Below the pieces are notes generated by a model that worked only from the letters and a program-made list of their open reading frames with translations, had not been told where the DNA came from and made no database searches. A DNA stretch of 64,000 nt. Origin: CALOBA01 sp942491465. Its GTDB lineage: Bacteria; Pseudomonadota; Gammaproteobacteria; Chromatiales; Chromatiaceae. The translations under genes were made by a program, and so were the position numbers. Positions within the stretch are counted from its first letter, which is position 1. Each line of letters starts with the position of its first letter. Shown here piece by piece: positions 26,763 to 36,530 of the stretch. The DNA is taken from the NCBI GenBank assembly GCA_942491465.1, contig CALOBA010000069.1, positions 1 through 64,000 of the forward strand, in the 5' to 3' direction.

Positions 26763-28601
26763 TCAATCCGGCTCGATCTCGTCCGCGCCCAGCGTTGGAC
26801 GATTCGATTCGGGCTGGTCTTGCTTGGCAAGCAGCAGGTTGCCGATGGCGAGGTAGTCCATCTCGGTGCGCATGAAGCAACGATAGGCATCCGCCGGCGT
26901 GCATACGATGGGCTCTCCACGCACGTTGAAGGAGGTGTTGACCAGCACCGGGCAGCCGGTACGTGCGGCAAAGGCCTCGATCAGTGCGTGGTAGCGAGGG
27001 TTGGTCTGTGCATGCACGGTCTGGATGCGGGCCGTGTAGTCGACATGGGTGACCGCCGGGATCTGCGAGCGCGCCAGCTTGAGCTTGTCGATCCCGAACA
27101 GCGAGCGGGCCTGATCGTCCATCGGCAATCGCCGGTCTTCCCTGACGGGCGCCACCAGCAGCATGTACGGACTGGCGCGGTCGATCGCGAACCAGTCCGC
27201 GACCTTGTCGGCCAGGACGGACGGCGCGAACGGGCGGAACGACTCCCGATACTTGATCTTCAGATTCATCACCGACTGCATGGTGCGATTGCGCGGGTCG
27301 CCGATGATCGAGCGCCCGCCCAGTGCCCGGGGACCGAACTCCATCGGCCCCTGGAACCAGCCGACGACGTGGCCGTCATCGAGGATGCGCGCCAGCTCCG
27401 CGAAGAGGTCGGCGTCATCGAGGCCGACGTAGGGCGCATCCACCGAGCGCAGATAGGCGGCGACCTCATCGTCGCTGTGCACCGGGCCGAGATAGGCGCC
27501 GCGCATCCGGTCCGCTCCGGTCACCGTCCGCGGTCGATCCAGGTATTGATGCCAGGTCGCCAACGCCGCCCCCAAGGCACCACCCGCATCCCCGGCCGCC
27601 GGCTGGATCCAGACGTCCTGGAACGGCCCCTCCCGCAGCAGGCGCCCATTGGCGACACAGTTCAACGCCACGCCCCCGGCCAGACAGAGGTGATCGGCAC
27701 CGGTCTCGCGCTGGACGGTCCGCGCCAGGCGCAGCACCATCTCTTCGGTCACCACCTGCACCGAGCGCGCCAGGTCCATCTCGCGCTGGGTGATCCGCGC
27801 CTCGGGTCGGCGCCTGGGGCCACCGAACAGGGCGTCGAAACGCGCATTGGTCATGGTCGAGCCGTTCGCGTAGCTGAAGTAGTCCATGTCCATGCGAAAG
27901 GTCCCATCCGGCTTGACGTCGATGAGCTTGTCGTAGATCAGGTCCACATACTTGGGCTCCCCGTAGGGTGCAAGCCCCATCAGCTTGTACTCGCCGGAGT
28001 TGACCTTGAAACCGGTGTAGTAGGTGAACGCCGAGTACAAGAGCCCGATCGAATGGGGAAAATCGATCTCCCACAGCGGTTTCAGCCGATTGCCGTCGCC
28101 GGTCCAGACCGAGGTGGTCGCCCACTCCCCGACACCGTCCATGCACAGCACCGCGGCACGCTCGAACGGCGAGGCAAAGAACGCGGACGCGGCATGGGAC
28201 TGGTGATGGGCGCTGAACAGGATCGGGGGCAACCGGCGCGGCCCGTCGCCGGCGATCTCGCGCAGCTGATCGCGGATGCGCTGGCGAAGGTGCAGCTTGT
28301 CCTTGATCCAGATCGGCATCGCCTTGAGAAACGAGCCTAAGCCACCGGGGGCATAGGCCAGGTAGGTGGCGATGAGGCGGCGAAACTTGAGCGAGGGCTT
28401 GTCGTAGAAGACCACATAGTCGAGGTCCGCGATCCCCACGCCGGCCTGGCGCAGGCAGGCACCGATGGCATGGACTGGGAAGCGGGCATCGTGCTTGCGC
28501 CGGGAGAAGCGTTCCTCCTGCGCGGCGGCGGCGATGTCGCCGTCGATCAGCAACGCCGCGGCGCTGTCGTGGTAGTAGCAGGAGATTCCAAGTATACGCA
28601 T
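26763..28601 (-). CDS. Carbamoyltransferase (NodU/CmcH/HypF-C family)
   Basis: A 612-residue enzyme that transfers carbamoyl from carbamoyl phosphate, via carbamoyl-AMP, to a hydroxyl group of an unknown substrate. The N-terminal Kae1/YrdC-like domain has RILGISCYYHDSAAALLIDG, EERFSRRKHDARFP, and the metal-binding HHQSHAASAFFASPF. CLAGGVALNCVANGRLL and the C-terminal GPRALGGRSIIGDPRNRTMQ, then SPYMLLVAPVRED are also characteristic. The start at 28601 (RILGISCYYHDS) matches the family. Neighbours (SxtJ-like protein, SGNH protein, methyltransferase) suggest modification of a glycan, lipid or small metabolite. Confidence 0.92.
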   Translation of the reverse strand: MRILGISCYYHDSAAALLIDGDIAAAAQEERFSRRKHDARFPVHAIGACLRQAGVGIADLDYVVFYDKPSLKFRRLIATYLAYAPGGLGSFLKAMPIWIKDKLHLRQRIRDQLREIAGDGPRRLPPILFSAHHQSHAASAFFASPFERAAVLCMDGVGEWATTSVWTGDGNRLKPLWEIDFPHSIGLLYSAFTYYTGFKVNSGEYKLMGLAPYGEPKYVDLIYDKLIDVKPDGTFRMDMDYFSYANGSTMTNARFDALFGGPRRRPEARITQREMDLARSVQVVTEEMVLRLARTVQRETGADHLCLAGGVALNCVANGRLLREGPFQDVWIQPAAGDAGGALGAALATWHQYLDRPRTVTGADRMRGAYLGPVHSDDEVAAYLRSVDAPYVGLDDADLFAELARILDDGHVVGWFQGPMEFGPRALGGRSIIGDPRNRTMQSVMNLKIKYRESFRPFAPSVLADKVADWFAIDRASPYMLLVAPVREDRRLPMDDQARSLFGIDKLKLARSQIPAVTHVDYTARIQTVHAQTNPRYHALIEAFAARTGCPVLVNTSFNVRGEPIVCTPADAYRCFMRTEMDYLAIGNLLLAKQDQPESNRPTLGADEIEPD

Positions 28602-28791
28602 CGTCTTCAGGGACCTCAGCAGCCGACGGCTCGGCGGCGGCAGGGTACCATCGATGGGTCGTGATCGCAGCCCCGGGATTGGTTGTTGTTCCCGCCGCCG
28701 GTTGATAGCATTCGAAAAGACGTGCGCGATATGCCATCTGGACCCTATCGCACAGGTTGCAGACTCAGCCCAGCCCCGCCCGGAGGCCCGA

Positions 28792-28911
28792 ATGAACAAG
28801 CTCACCAAGCTGTTGCAGAACTTACGCGACTATGTCCGCTCCATCCTCACCCGCAGGAAGCGCAAGAAGCAGGAGGATGACGACGACCCGTTCATCTATC
28901 CCCACTACTGA
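28792..28911 (+). CDS. Small charged protein (39 residues)
   Basis: The frame begins MNKLTKLLQNLRDYVRSILT, continues with a strongly basic segment RRKRKKQ, an acidic run EDDDD, and ends PFIYPHY. The bipolar charge pattern and upstream position (divergent from the carbamoyltransferase by 190 bp, and before the SGNH gene) suggest a real small gene of this locus, perhaps related to the DUF5989 proteins found in such clusters, though it lacks their membrane span. I do not recognise it with certainty. Confidence 0.5.
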   Translation: MNKLTKLLQNLRDYVRSILTRRKRKKQEDDDDPFIYPHY

Positions 28912-29008
28912 CAACGCCGGGCCGGGCACCTCCGGTCGCGGACAAGGCGACGCGCTCGGCCATTGCCAGCCGACAGGCCCAACCCCCGGAACCTAAGGCA
29001 GCACGACA

Positions 29009-29947
29009 TTGCCCTACCAATTTGCCGAGATCGGCGCCGCACCGCTGCATTTGCTGTCCCAAGCAGAGATCCCACCAAGCCCCCTGCTTGCGATGTTGCC
29101 GCCCGGCAACCACCGCTGGTGCTCGATGGACTCGGAGGCGCGCTACAGGAAGCAGCCGCATCCCAAACTGGGTCCGGACTCGGTGGAATACCGGATCAAT
29201 GCCCACGGCTACAGAACGGATGACCTCAAGCGCGCCGCGGAGATCGGCGCGGACAAGGTCCGCGTGCTCTGCGTCGGGGCCAGCGGCGCGTTCGGGACCG
29301 GACTGCCGGAAGAGGCGACCTTCGCCGCCGTCTTCGGCCGACTCCTGGAGGACCGTCTGCGGCGACCGGTGCAGGTCTGGAACCTGAGCAACGGGGGCAC
29401 CGGGCCGGACTACGTCACCCGCATGCTGTTCTCGGCCATCCCGGTCCTGGCCCCCCATGTCGTCCTGCTCACCAGCTTCCCGTTCAACCGCCGGGAGCTG
29501 ATCGACGAGACCGGGCGCATCCTCGTCGCCTCGGGCCGGACCTACTGGCAGCAGCGGCTCTCCGATCCATTGCTCTGGCAGATGAACGACGTCTGCCGCA
29601 AGACCTCCAATCCCTACTCGGACCTGCTCAATACCTTGACCAACCTCAAGGTCTGGGAGTCCATCTGCGACGATGCCGGCATCCCTTGGTTGTTCATCAC
29701 CGAGGGCTTCGCTGAGCAGATGACGCCCCTCGAGCCCTTTCTGCGCGAGCCGCGCAGGCTGGTGGGCCCCGGCATCCAAGCCCTGATCGAGCAGCACCGC
29801 AGCGAGCCGGTAGAGGGCCTGGCAAGGGATATGCTCCATGCGGGCGTCGCCCCCAATCGCGAGATCGCCGAAGCGTTGGTCCGGCGCCTGATCGAGCTCA
29901 ATCCCGATCAGCTCGCGGCGCTGCTTCGCGTCTCTACGGTGAGCTGA
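29009..29947 (+). CDS. SGNH/GDSL-like hydrolase family protein
   Basis: A 312-residue protein from a TTG start at 29009. VRVLCVGASGAFGTGLPEEA is block I of the SGNH fold, with GAS replacing the canonical GDS, and WNLSNGGTGPDYVTRMLFSA is block II with its glycine. HVVLLTSFPFNRRELIDE fits block III. The catalytic histidine block near the C-terminus is not obvious (the tail reads IAEALVRRLIELNPDQLAAL). There is no signal peptide. Proteins like this accompany carbamoyltransferases in surface-glycan or natural-product loci, where they may act as acyl hydrolases or transferases. The start is uncertain. Confidence 0.7.
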   Translation: MPYQFAEIGAAPLHLLSQAEIPPSPLLAMLPPGNHRWCSMDSEARYRKQPHPKLGPDSVEYRINAHGYRTDDLKRAAEIGADKVRVLCVGASGAFGTGLPEEATFAAVFGRLLEDRLRRPVQVWNLSNGGTGPDYVTRMLFSAIPVLAPHVVLLTSFPFNRRELIDETGRILVASGRTYWQQRLSDPLLWQMNDVCRKTSNPYSDLLNTLTNLKVWESICDDAGIPWLFITEGFAEQMTPLEPFLREPRRLVGPGIQALIEQHRSEPVEGLARDMLHAGVAPNREIAEALVRRLIELNPDQLAALLRVSTVS

Positions 29948-29986
29948 TCCAACACTTGCCCTGTCTCAACCGTTTAGGAGACGCCG

Positions 29987-30823
29987 ATGACCTTTGCCAA
30001 CCCGGCGGTGCTCGAGTTCTACAAGGAGCTGCCGTTCAACTTCCAGGGACTCGCCAGCGAGCAGGCGCGCGCGATTCGTGGGCGCAACAGCCTCGCTGCC
30101 TACCCCATCCTGGCACCGCTGCTTCAAGCCCGACCGCGGGTGCTGGAAGTGGGCTGCGGCACGGGCTGGCTCAGCAACTCCATCGCCTACTACCATGGCT
30201 GTCCGGTGGTGGGGATCGACTTCAATCCGGTGGCGGTGGAGCGGGCGCGGGCGGTGGCCGCCGAGCTGCAGCTGAGCACGGAGCTGCGCGTCGAAGACCT
30301 GTTTCTGTACGCGCCCGCAGCGCCGTTCGACCTGGTGATCTCGCTGGGCGTGCTGCATCACACCGACGATTGCCGCGCCGGCGTAGCGCGTGTCTTCGAG
30401 CACTTCCTCGCCCCGGGCGGGCATGCGTTCATCGGTCTCTATCACGTCCATGGACGCGGCCCCTTTCTCGAACATTTCCAGCAGATGCGCGGGGCCGGCG
30501 CCAGCGAGGACGCGCTGTTCGCCGAATACCGGCGCCTGCAGCCCCAGCTCAAGGACGCGACCCAGGCCCGCAGCTGGTTCCGCGACCAAGTGCTGCACCC
30601 CCACGAGACGCAGCACAGCCTCGCGGAGATGCTCGAGATCATGGCCGCCGCCGGTGTCGAGCTGGTGGCCACCTCGATCAACCGCTTCGAGCCGATCGGC
30701 TCGATCGATGAGGTGGTCGCCGAAGAGGCCGGTTATCGCGCCATCGCCGAGGAACGGCTGCAACAGGGGCGCTACTTCCCGGGCTTTTTCTTGTTCCTGG
30801 TAAAAAAGCCGGTGGACGTTTAG
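29987..30823 (+). CDS. Class I SAM-dependent methyltransferase
   Basis: A 278-residue protein. The SAM-binding fold is shown by RVLEVGCGTGWLSNSIAYYH (motif I), GIDFNPVAVERARAVA (motif II), FDLVISLGVLHHTDDC (motif IV, post-I) and EHFLAPGGHAFIGLYHVHGR. The C-terminal half, with LHPHETQHSLAEMLEIMAAA, resembles methyltransferases acting on small molecules or lipids. The gene follows the SGNH gene by 39 bp with a GGAG Shine-Dalgarno sequence at 29977-29980, so these two form an operon. The substrate is unknown. Confidence 0.88.
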   Translation: MTFANPAVLEFYKELPFNFQGLASEQARAIRGRNSLAAYPILAPLLQARPRVLEVGCGTGWLSNSIAYYHGCPVVGIDFNPVAVERARAVAAELQLSTELRVEDLFLYAPAAPFDLVISLGVLHHTDDCRAGVARVFEHFLAPGGHAFIGLYHVHGRGPFLEHFQQMRGAGASEDALFAEYRRLQPQLKDATQARSWFRDQVLHPHETQHSLAEMLEIMAAAGVELVATSINRFEPIGSIDEVVAEEAGYRAIAEERLQQGRYFPGFFLFLVKKPVDV

Positions 30824-30849
30824 GCAAATGCTGAATTTTTCCGCATCGC

Positions 30850-31014
30850 CTTAGGCGATTGCCGGAAACTTTCATACCAGATGACGCAGGATTGACGTTC
30901 GCCTTCAAGGAGGGCTGGCGAGAGCATAGCTCGCTATGTGACCGCCAGCCCGACGCCGAAGGCGGGCGTCAAGACAAGTCAGATGGTATGAAAGTTGACA
31001 GAAATCGCCTTAAG
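30850..31014 (+). repeat. Family-2 miniature element, copy 1 (about 165 bp)
   Basis: The termini are imperfect inverted repeats of about 37 bp: the left begins CTTAGGCGATT and includes ACTTTCATACCAGATGAC, the right reads GTCAGATGGTATGAAAGT and ends AATCGCCTTAAG. The centre contains a further hairpin (GGGCTGGCG ... CGCCAGCCC). A second copy lies in the opposite orientation at 52378-52537. It sits between two convergent genes, 27 bp after the methyltransferase stop and 4 bp before the Rieske-gene stop. It has no coding capacity. Confidence 0.8.
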
Positions 31015-31018
31015 CACA

Positions 31019-32371
31019 TCACTCAAAGCGGCGTCTAAAGGCACCGAGTGCGGCGACACCGGCAACGGCCCACAAGGCCGCCACCGCAGCGATGATCGCA
31101 ATGCCCGAGCCGGAGCCCGCGATGCCCAAGGCGGCCAGGATCGCCGCCGCGGTCCACAGGCCTTTGCGCGCCAGATCGATCCGGCGGACCATCGCCGAAC
31201 AGGTGGCGCAGACCCGCGTGTGCTGCGCGAAGCGCCCGGTCGGCGGCGTCGTATGGGCAACGATACCCGCCTCCGACTTGGCGGACGCAAAGCCGCGATA
31301 GAACGGCAGCTCAGCGCCGTAGCGGTCGAGCCAGCGCCGGTACTCGACCACCAACCGATCCGAGGTCTTGAGTGGGAACCAGAGGTCTTTCAGCGGCTGC
31401 TCGGCGCGCTCGATCTGCTCGTATTGGCCGACGACCACGCCCATGTCCTGCTCCAGGATCAGGCACTGGGTCCAATGCTCCAACCAGCGTGGCTTCCAGC
31501 GCTCGCGCCAGGAGAGAAAGTTGCTGTACTTGCGGTAGAGCAGCCGACAGCGGCTCTTGCCGAACGGGATCGAGTACAGGGCCAGCCCGGCAATCAGGTC
31601 CGGGTTCTTGTACGCCGAGGTATAGCGGATCAGGTTCGGGGCGACCAGCTCGACGACGGCCTCTTTCAACCGCGAGGCCCCCGGTGCAGCGCCGCTGCCC
31701 AGCGTGCGGAATCCGCCTCGGATACCCGCGATCGAGCTCTCCCGGATGTTCAGCTCCAGGGGCTTGGCAAGCGACCTCAGGCCCCCGCCCCGTACCCCGT
31801 CATGGGCGATATGGATGTGGGCCACATCGATGATGTTCTCGATCAGATAGCTCTGGTCGTAGGGCAGGTCCATCTGGAAATCCACACAATGGACGCCCGG
31901 TGCATCCAGCGCCGGGGTGAGGGGCAGCGAATCCGGGTCTGCCGCTTGCGCATCGCCGGCCCACACCCAGACGATGCCTTGACGCTCCGCGACCTGGTAG
32001 GCGGGCACACAGGTCTTCGGCGGGATCGCCAGCCGCTGCGGGAGCTGCGGGATGTGCACACACCGGCCCGAGCCGGCGAACTGCCAGCCGTGGTAGAGGC
32101 ACTCGATGCGCCCATCGACCAGCCGCCCGTCCGACAGACGGGCCGCGCGATGCGGGCATCGATCCCGCAGGCAGACCGGGCCGCCGTCCTGATCGAAGAA
32201 CAGCACCAGCGGCTCGTCGTACAGGGAGAAGGCAAAGGGGCGCGTCCGGTCCAGGTCGCGGACGAAGGCGACCGGATACCAGCAATTACGCCAATCGAAG
32301 ACCTGCTCGGCCTCCGCCTGCCGGGGCAGGTCGGCCGCTGCTCCGGCCCCGTTCAGCTCGTCAGCTCCCAC
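31019..32371 (-). CDS. Rieske oxygenase of the pheophorbide a oxygenase (PaO) group
   Basis: A 450-residue protein. The Rieske site is CPHRAARLSDG ... CLYHGWQF (CxH-x17-CxxH). The mononuclear iron site is in ENIIDVAHIHIAHDG, with Asp and two His. Near the C-terminus a CxxC pair (RVCATCSAM) is followed by two hydrophobic segments (GLWTAAAILAALGIAGSGSG, IAIIAAVAALWAVAGVAALG), as in PaO/Tic55-type plant and cyanobacterial enzymes where CxxC is a thioredoxin target. It may oxidise a tetrapyrrole or another ring compound at the membrane. The substrate here is unknown. The gene converges on the methyltransferase across a family-2 repeat. Confidence 0.85.
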   Translation of the reverse strand: MGADELNGAGAAADLPRQAEAEQVFDWRNCWYPVAFVRDLDRTRPFAFSLYDEPLVLFFDQDGGPVCLRDRCPHRAARLSDGRLVDGRIECLYHGWQFAGSGRCVHIPQLPQRLAIPPKTCVPAYQVAERQGIVWVWAGDAQAADPDSLPLTPALDAPGVHCVDFQMDLPYDQSYLIENIIDVAHIHIAHDGVRGGGLRSLAKPLELNIRESSIAGIRGGFRTLGSGAAPGASRLKEAVVELVAPNLIRYTSAYKNPDLIAGLALYSIPFGKSRCRLLYRKYSNFLSWRERWKPRWLEHWTQCLILEQDMGVVVGQYEQIERAEQPLKDLWFPLKTSDRLVVEYRRWLDRYGAELPFYRGFASAKSEAGIVAHTTPPTGRFAQHTRVCATCSAMVRRIDLARKGLWTAAAILAALGIAGSGSGIAIIAAVAALWAVAGVAALGAFRRRFE

Positions 32372-32480
32372 GCGACACCTCGCTCATGTTTCGGGTCGAA
32401 ATCGATACTAGGGTCCGAATGGTACCCCCCCCCGACACCTATGCCGCGGCTGAACAGTGCAGCAACGCAACGGCCCGCTG

Positions 32481-34076
<1,596 letters not shown>

Positions 34077-34408
34077 TGGGCGGGTGATTCCAGCGTTGAA
34101 ATCTGTGTGTTGGCCGGGGGGCTTGGCGACCGCTCAGGCGCCTGTGCGCGCGCTGATCGGATCAAGCCGCCGGTTCGGCTCCTCATCTCGTTGGGCTCCG
34201 CTCTGGTCGCATGCGGTCTTTATTCGTGCTCGGGGGCGCTGTTTGCCCTTGCCTCCCTCGCATTAGATGACGGCGCGCGGGGGGACCCGCAACACCAGTG
34301 CATGTCGGTAGAGCCGTCGAGGCCGTTCGTTGTCGTTGTCGAGCCTATCAGCGATTCGGATTCGACACCGATCGGAGACGGCCCGGGAACCGCTGCGCTG
34401 CGGTACGA
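34077..34408. other. nifL-nifA intergenic region
   Basis: 332 bases between the nifL stop and nifA start, unusually long for a nifLA pair. It contains a TCGTTGTCGTTGTCG short tandem near 34329 that is shared with the ligase-photolyase gap. I see no GG-N10-GC promoter with good flanks, nor a terminator. Confidence 0.4.
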
Positions 34409-36058
34409 CTACTCTTCGGCCGACGGCACACCCTCCAGCGTCAGCCGGACCCGGCAGCCGTCGCGGAAATCCGAGTCGATCTCGATACTGCCGCCATGCT
34501 GGTTGACGATCTCCTGGGCCAGGGCCAGGCCCATGCCGGCCCGGCCCCGGCGGTTGCGCCAGCCGATGTAGAAGGGCTCGAAGGCCTTGAGGCGATCGCC
34601 CTGCGGGAGGCCCGGACCATTATCCTCGACGATCACCTCGACGCCATCTTCGAGGGCGCGGGTGGCCAGACGCAGCTCGCGCTGGCCGCCACGGCCCTCG
34701 TGCAGCGCCTGCAGGCCGTTGTCGATCAGGTGCTTGAACAGCGAGCGCAACTGATTCTTGCGCCCGGAGAGCTCCGGCAACACCATCGCCGGCTGCCAGT
34801 CCACGACCACGCCGGCGGCGAGCAGCCGATCGGTCTGCAATTCCAGCACATGGCGCAGCAGCTCGTTGACGTTGACGCTGACGCCGATCTCCGCGACCTC
34901 CGGCGGCAGCGCCTGCTGCAGCGTCGTCAGGGCCTGCTCGCTGGCGGCGCTGATCTGGCCCAACATCTGGGCGAAGACCTCGACGTTGCCAGCGCCGCTC
35001 TGGAACATGCCGGTGGCGGCGCGGATCAGGTTCAGCGGCACCTGGATCTGATAGCTGGCCGCGGTCAGGGCCTCGCGCATGCCCTGGGCGAGCTGCTGCT
35101 CGGCGAGCCGGGCGCGCAGGTGCTCCAGGTGGGCGCGCTCGATCTCGCGGCGCCGTGCGGTGACGTCGTTGGCCAACAGCAGCAGCCGCCGCTCGCCGTC
35201 CGCCGGGCCGCGGAAGTAGCCGCGGGCGCTGCCGTCGGACTCGTCCACCACCGAGCCGGAGCAGGCAAACCAGCGCGGGCCGCCGCCGGGGGATTCGATA
35301 CTGATCTCAATGTCCTTGAAGCTGCGCCGCGCATCGGCCTTGAGCATCTCCACCACCGGATCGAAGCCGGCCTGCTCGGCCAACGCCTTGCGCAGCAGAT
35401 CCACCGGCTCGCGCCCGCGCAGATCGCCGAAGAGCTTCTTGTACTCCATGTTGTCGAGCAGCACCCGGCCGTCCGCGTCGAGCAGCATGGTGATGACCGG
35501 GGCGGCGTCGAGCACGGTCTCGATGCGGGTCTTCTGCTGGCGCAGGCCCACCTCCAGCTCGTGCTCGTTGGTCACGTCCCGGTGCATGCCGAGGAAGTAG
35601 CGGACGCGCCCGGCCCCATCGAGCACCGGCGAGATCAGCAGCGAGGCCAGGTAGTCCTTGCCGTCCTTGGTGCGGTTGACCAAGGTGCCGATCCAGGGGC
35701 GTTTGCGCTGGATGGTGCGCCAGAGCTGACGGTAGATCGTCTCCGGCGTCGCGTTGCTGGAGAGGATCGATTCGTTCTCGCCCATCACCTCATCGCGCTG
35801 AAAGCCGGTGAGCTTCTCGAAGGCGGCGTTGGCATAGAGAATCCTGGCGCGGTTGTCGGTGATCGAGATGGCCACCGGCGCCTGCTCCACGGCCTCGAAA
35901 TAGAGCCGGGGCGGCAGCGGGTCGGCCGGGTCGCCGGCCATCAGGGTCAGGACATCGATGACCTCGGTCGGTGTGCCGGCCGGCGGCTGCGCAAGGAACT
36001 GGCCGACCACGCTGGCCAGCTGTGCCTGATGATCTTCGGAGGATTGTGTGAGGGGCAC
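34409..36058 (-). CDS. nifL: Nitrogen fixation negative regulator NifL
   Basis: A 549-residue flavoprotein antagonist of NifA. PAS1 (YFEAVEQAPVAISITDNRAR, about 50-160) would bind FAD for redox sensing; PAS2 (VLDAAPVITMLLDADGRVLL) follows. The central region YQIQVPLNLIRAA is the histidine-kinase-like H domain, but the phospho-acceptor position is Tyr, so it is not a kinase. The C-terminal GHKL ATPase domain has FKHLIDNGLQALHEG (N box), VEDNGPGLP and GMGLALAQEIVNQHGG. A GTG start at 36058 is chosen because GGAG lies seven bases upstream and no family sequence precedes it. Confidence 0.92.
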   Translation of the reverse strand: MPLTQSSEDHQAQLASVVGQFLAQPPAGTPTEVIDVLTLMAGDPADPLPPRLYFEAVEQAPVAISITDNRARILYANAAFEKLTGFQRDEVMGENESILSSNATPETIYRQLWRTIQRKRPWIGTLVNRTKDGKDYLASLLISPVLDGAGRVRYFLGMHRDVTNEHELEVGLRQQKTRIETVLDAAPVITMLLDADGRVLLDNMEYKKLFGDLRGREPVDLLRKALAEQAGFDPVVEMLKADARRSFKDIEISIESPGGGPRWFACSGSVVDESDGSARGYFRGPADGERRLLLLANDVTARRREIERAHLEHLRARLAEQQLAQGMREALTAASYQIQVPLNLIRAATGMFQSGAGNVEVFAQMLGQISAASEQALTTLQQALPPEVAEIGVSVNVNELLRHVLELQTDRLLAAGVVVDWQPAMVLPELSGRKNQLRSLFKHLIDNGLQALHEGRGGQRELRLATRALEDGVEVIVEDNGPGLPQGDRLKAFEPFYIGWRNRRGRAGMGLALAQEIVNQHGGSIEIDSDFRDGCRVRLTLEGVPSAEE

Positions 36059-36130
36059 GTCGGGCTCCGGGGGAATGGGCGTTGGGCTGGATATCACGCT
36101 TCGGAATACAACTGCTGCAAAGCAACGATC

Positions 36131-36175
36131 GGAAGACAACTCGTCGGATAACAACTCGTCGGAAAACAACCGGTG
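36131..36175 (+). repeat. 15-bp tandem repeat upstream of nifL
   Basis: Three consecutive 15-mers of the type GGAANACAACTCGTC lie at 36131-36145, 36146-36160 and 36161-36175, the last more diverged; a further related unit is at 36102-36116. They lie 75-120 bases before the nifL start and could be operator-like sites. The rest of 36059-36530 shows no gene. Confidence 0.6.
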
Positions 36176-36530
36176 CAAAATCTGCACCAAAAAAGACGCA
36201 ACTCCCCGCCGCTGCAAGCATCCGGTCGTCGGGGCTAACGCTCGGCACGCGCTGCCGCGGGCTTGCGGCCGGCAGCATCCGCAACCGGCGCCCGCAATGC
36301 GGGCGGCCTGCAAGCCGGCCGAGCTTGTCCGCAACCCGACAACAACGATCGAGACACCGGCGATTGTCGGCTTGATCACGGATGCCGACCGAGCCCTGAT
36401 CGCACCGGCCGGCCTGAACGCCGCATCCGTCGGGCGGCGGTATCAGCAACCAGGACGACAGGCCCAAGCCCGTCTATGCTAACCGCTTCGACCCCAGCCT
36501 GCGCCACTTGATCACGAAAGGACCGCAACA

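Noticed and set aside
28792..28911. Firm assignment to DUF5989
   Set aside because: Context fits, but the membrane span typical of that family is absent, so the gene is left as unrecognised.
34077..34408. A sigma-54 promoter between nifL and nifA
   Set aside because: No GG-N10-GC pair with acceptable flanks and no TGT-N10-ACA site was found; nifA is more likely expressed from the nifL promoter or an unrecognised one.
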